NCBI RefSeq assembly: GCF_030445035.2
Contig: NC_080702.1
Coordinates: 26,423,652-26,487,651 of the forward strand
Direction of reading: 5' to 3'
DNA length: 64,000 bases
Source of the DNA: Dasypus novemcinctus
Taxonomy: Eukaryota; Chordata; Mammalia; Cingulata; Dasypodidae
The notes under the pieces are model-generated. The model worked only from the letters and a program-made list of their open reading frames with translations. It searched no databases and was not told the DNA's origin. Positions 48,501-51,500 of this stretch are shown here, piece by piece; positions within the stretch are counted from its first letter, which is position 1, and every line of letters begins with the position of its first letter. The translations under genes were made by a program, and so were the position numbers.

Positions 48501-51500
48501 CATCACTTCGTCTGACCTCCTCCCTCTGACCACCATCACCCACGACCTCCTCCCTCTGACCACCATCACCCACGACCTCCTCCCTCTGACTACCATCACT
48601 TCTGACCTCCTCCCTCTGAACGTCTACCTGTGACTTCTTTCCTCTGACCTCCTCCCTTAAGCACCACTTCATCCGACCTCCTCCCTCTGACCACCATCAC
48701 CCACGACCTCCTCCCTCTGACTGCCATCACTTCTGACCTCCTCCCTCTGAACGTCTACCTGTGACTTCCTCCCTCTGACCTCCTCCCTTTAAGCACCAAT
48801 TCATCCGGCCTCCTCCCTCTGACCACCATCACCCAGGACCTCCTCCCTCTGACTACTCGAACTACCATGTCCCCTGATCTCTTGCTTTTGACCCCCATCG
48901 CCTCCTCCCTTTGACCACCACCGCCTCTGAACTCCTTCCTATGCCCTCCTCCCTTTGACAATGGCCACTCAGGATGGCCTCCCCCTGGCATCTGCCCCTG
49001 GGCTCGTCCCTCGGCCCACCCTTTCTGACTCTCCCCACTCACTTCTCCTTCTGGACACCCTCTGACCATCCCCTGCCACCCCCATCCTCTGATGCTGGAC
49101 CTCTGACCTCCAGCTCCCCGCATTGACCTTCCTCTGGCCTCTCTCTGATGGCCTCCTCTGGCCTCCACCCTCTGCCTAACCCAATCTCCTATGTCTGTAA
49201 CTACCCTGTGACCTCTCCATGCGATAGCCCTCCCAGACCTCCTCCTTCTGACCACCTCTTGCCGAGAACCCTCTGACCTCCTCCCTCTGACCCTCTGCCT
49301 CACTCATCTCAGCACAGGAAGGGACTTGCCTGGCCCCACCAGACTCGAATCCAGGCCATCCCACCAGCTCGGCCCCAGGCAGCCCGGCCAGGGCTAAGTG
49401 GAACCACATGGCTTGTGCAGGCGTGGGTGGGGGCTTCTCCGGGGCCTCAAGCCCCTGCCCCCTCTCCGGCCATCCCCCCCCGCCGCCTGTCCCACTGGCC
49501 CCTTGACCCGGCTCGTGGCGGCAGCCAGGTTGGGCTGGATGTGCCATGACCTCACCTCCCAGGGGTGCTCTGCTGACCTCACCATCGGGAGATGGGGTGA
49601 GAGGCCAGACTTGGGGGAGACAGGGGCTCGGAGGAGGGCACCCCCCAATCCCACCCTTTCCCGGGCCAGGGACCCTCGGTCTCCGGGTTCCGCAGAGCCC
49701 AGTTCCAGCCCCTGCTCCCTCTTCATCCCTAAGCCTCCTTCTGCTCTTTCTCTCTCCTCTCCCCCTCCCCAGCCTCTTCCTGTCCCACTTTCTGTGGCAG
49801 TCTTTCCAGGTCTCTCTGCGTGGCCAACTCCAAATCAAACTCTCTCTCTCTCAGTCTCTCTCTCCCCCCATCTCTCTGTCTCTATCTCTCTGTCTCTGTC
49901 TTTCTGTCTCTCTCTGTCTCTGTCTCTTTTTCTCTCAGTCTGTCTCTCTCTGTCTCTCAGTCTCTGTCTGTCCCTCTGTCTCTCTGTCTCTCTCTCTGTG
50001 TCTCTCTGTCTCTGTCTCTCTGTCTCTTTCTCTCAGTCTCTCTGCCTATCTCTGTCTCTGTCTCTCCCCCTCTCTCTGTCTCTCTCTGTCTCTCTCCCCC
50101 CTCTGTCTCTGTCTCCCCCTCTCTCTGTCTCTCTCTGTCTCTCTCTGTCTCTCTCTCCCCCTCTGTCTCTGTCTGTCTCTCAGTCTCAGTCTCTTCTCTG
50201 TCTCTGTCTCTATCAGTCTCTCTGTCTCTCTCTGTTTCTGTCTCTCTCTGTCTCTCTCCCCCTCTCTGTCTCTCTGTCTCTGTGTCTGTCTCTCTCCCCC
50301 TCTCTCTGGCTCTCTCTCCCCCTCTCTGTCTCTCTGTCTCTGTCTCTATCTCTGTCTCTCTCTCCCCCATCTCTGTCTCTCTGTCTCTGTCTGTCTCTCC
50401 CCCTCTCTCTGTCTCTCTCTCCCCTGTCTCTGTCTCTCTGTCTCTGTCTGTCTCTCTTCCCCCTCTGTCTCTCTCCCCATCTCTCTCTGTCTCCCCGTCT
50501 TTCTTTCTCTCCCCTCTCTGTCTCTCTCCCCCGTCTCTCTGTCTCCCCCCTCTCTCTCCCCCTGTCTCTCCCCCTCTCTGTCTCCCCCCTCTGTTTCTCT
50601 CCCCCCTCTGTCTCTCTGTCCCCCCCTCTGTCTCTCTTCCCACTTCTGTCTCTCTGTTCCCCCCCTCTTTCTCTCCCCCCTCTGTCTCTCCCCCCCTCTG
50701 TCTCTCTCCCCCCCCGTCTCTCTCTCCCCCCCTCTGTCTCTCCCTCCCTCTCCCCGCCCTGTGTCTGTGCGTGGATTGCTTTCCCTGTCCTGCTCTGCCT
50801 CCAGCCCCCGTGTCTGCCTGTCCCGCGGCCCAGCGACCACGAAGGGTATTTGGGTTACAGCCCCCTGGGGCTGACATCTGGACTCCCAGGCTCTGCTGAC
50901 CGCAGGGGTCACTGCCCTCGTGGAGCCTCGCCCCAGCTGGCCCCCGGCCAGGCCGAGGCCCAGGGGAGGGCAGAGATCCCCCACCTCCAGCCTGCGTGGC
51001 TCTCCCCGGCTCTCCTCCACGCAGCCGGCCCCGGCCTGCGGGCAATCACGCCGCAGGCACCTCTAAAAAGTCCTGCCCAGCGTCTAACCCAAATGCCTCC
51101 TGCTTCCGTCTTGGGCCCCGGCCGCACTGACCTTTCAGAAACTGACCGTCCTTTCTTCGCATGGCTGGCTTGGTGACAAGGACACACACAAGGGGCATTG
51201 AGTCCTGCCTGCAGGGCCGGGGGGCGGGGGGGGGGTGGCCAGGGACCCCGCCCGCGTCCCCACACACTCTTCCCTGTCCGGGCAGCGTACTAGGGAGCTA
51301 GCGGGCGGGTAGTGGGATGTGAAGGGGGCAGGGCTGGGCTGAGACACGGCTGGGACGCCCCAGGTGTGTGGGAGACCACAGGTGCGGGTGCAGGTGAGTG
51401 CGCGTGCTGTGGTGTCCGTGTGAGCGTGCCACAGCGCGCAGCTCCGACTGGACCAGGGGCAGCTGAGCGTGTGAGTCCCGTGGACATGTGTTGGCCAAAG

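Noticed and set aside
49398-51176. 592-codon plus-strand frame and overlapping frames in all phases
   Set aside because: Translation of the TCTCTG repeat (Leu-Ser-Val runs). Open in several frames because the repeat lacks stops.
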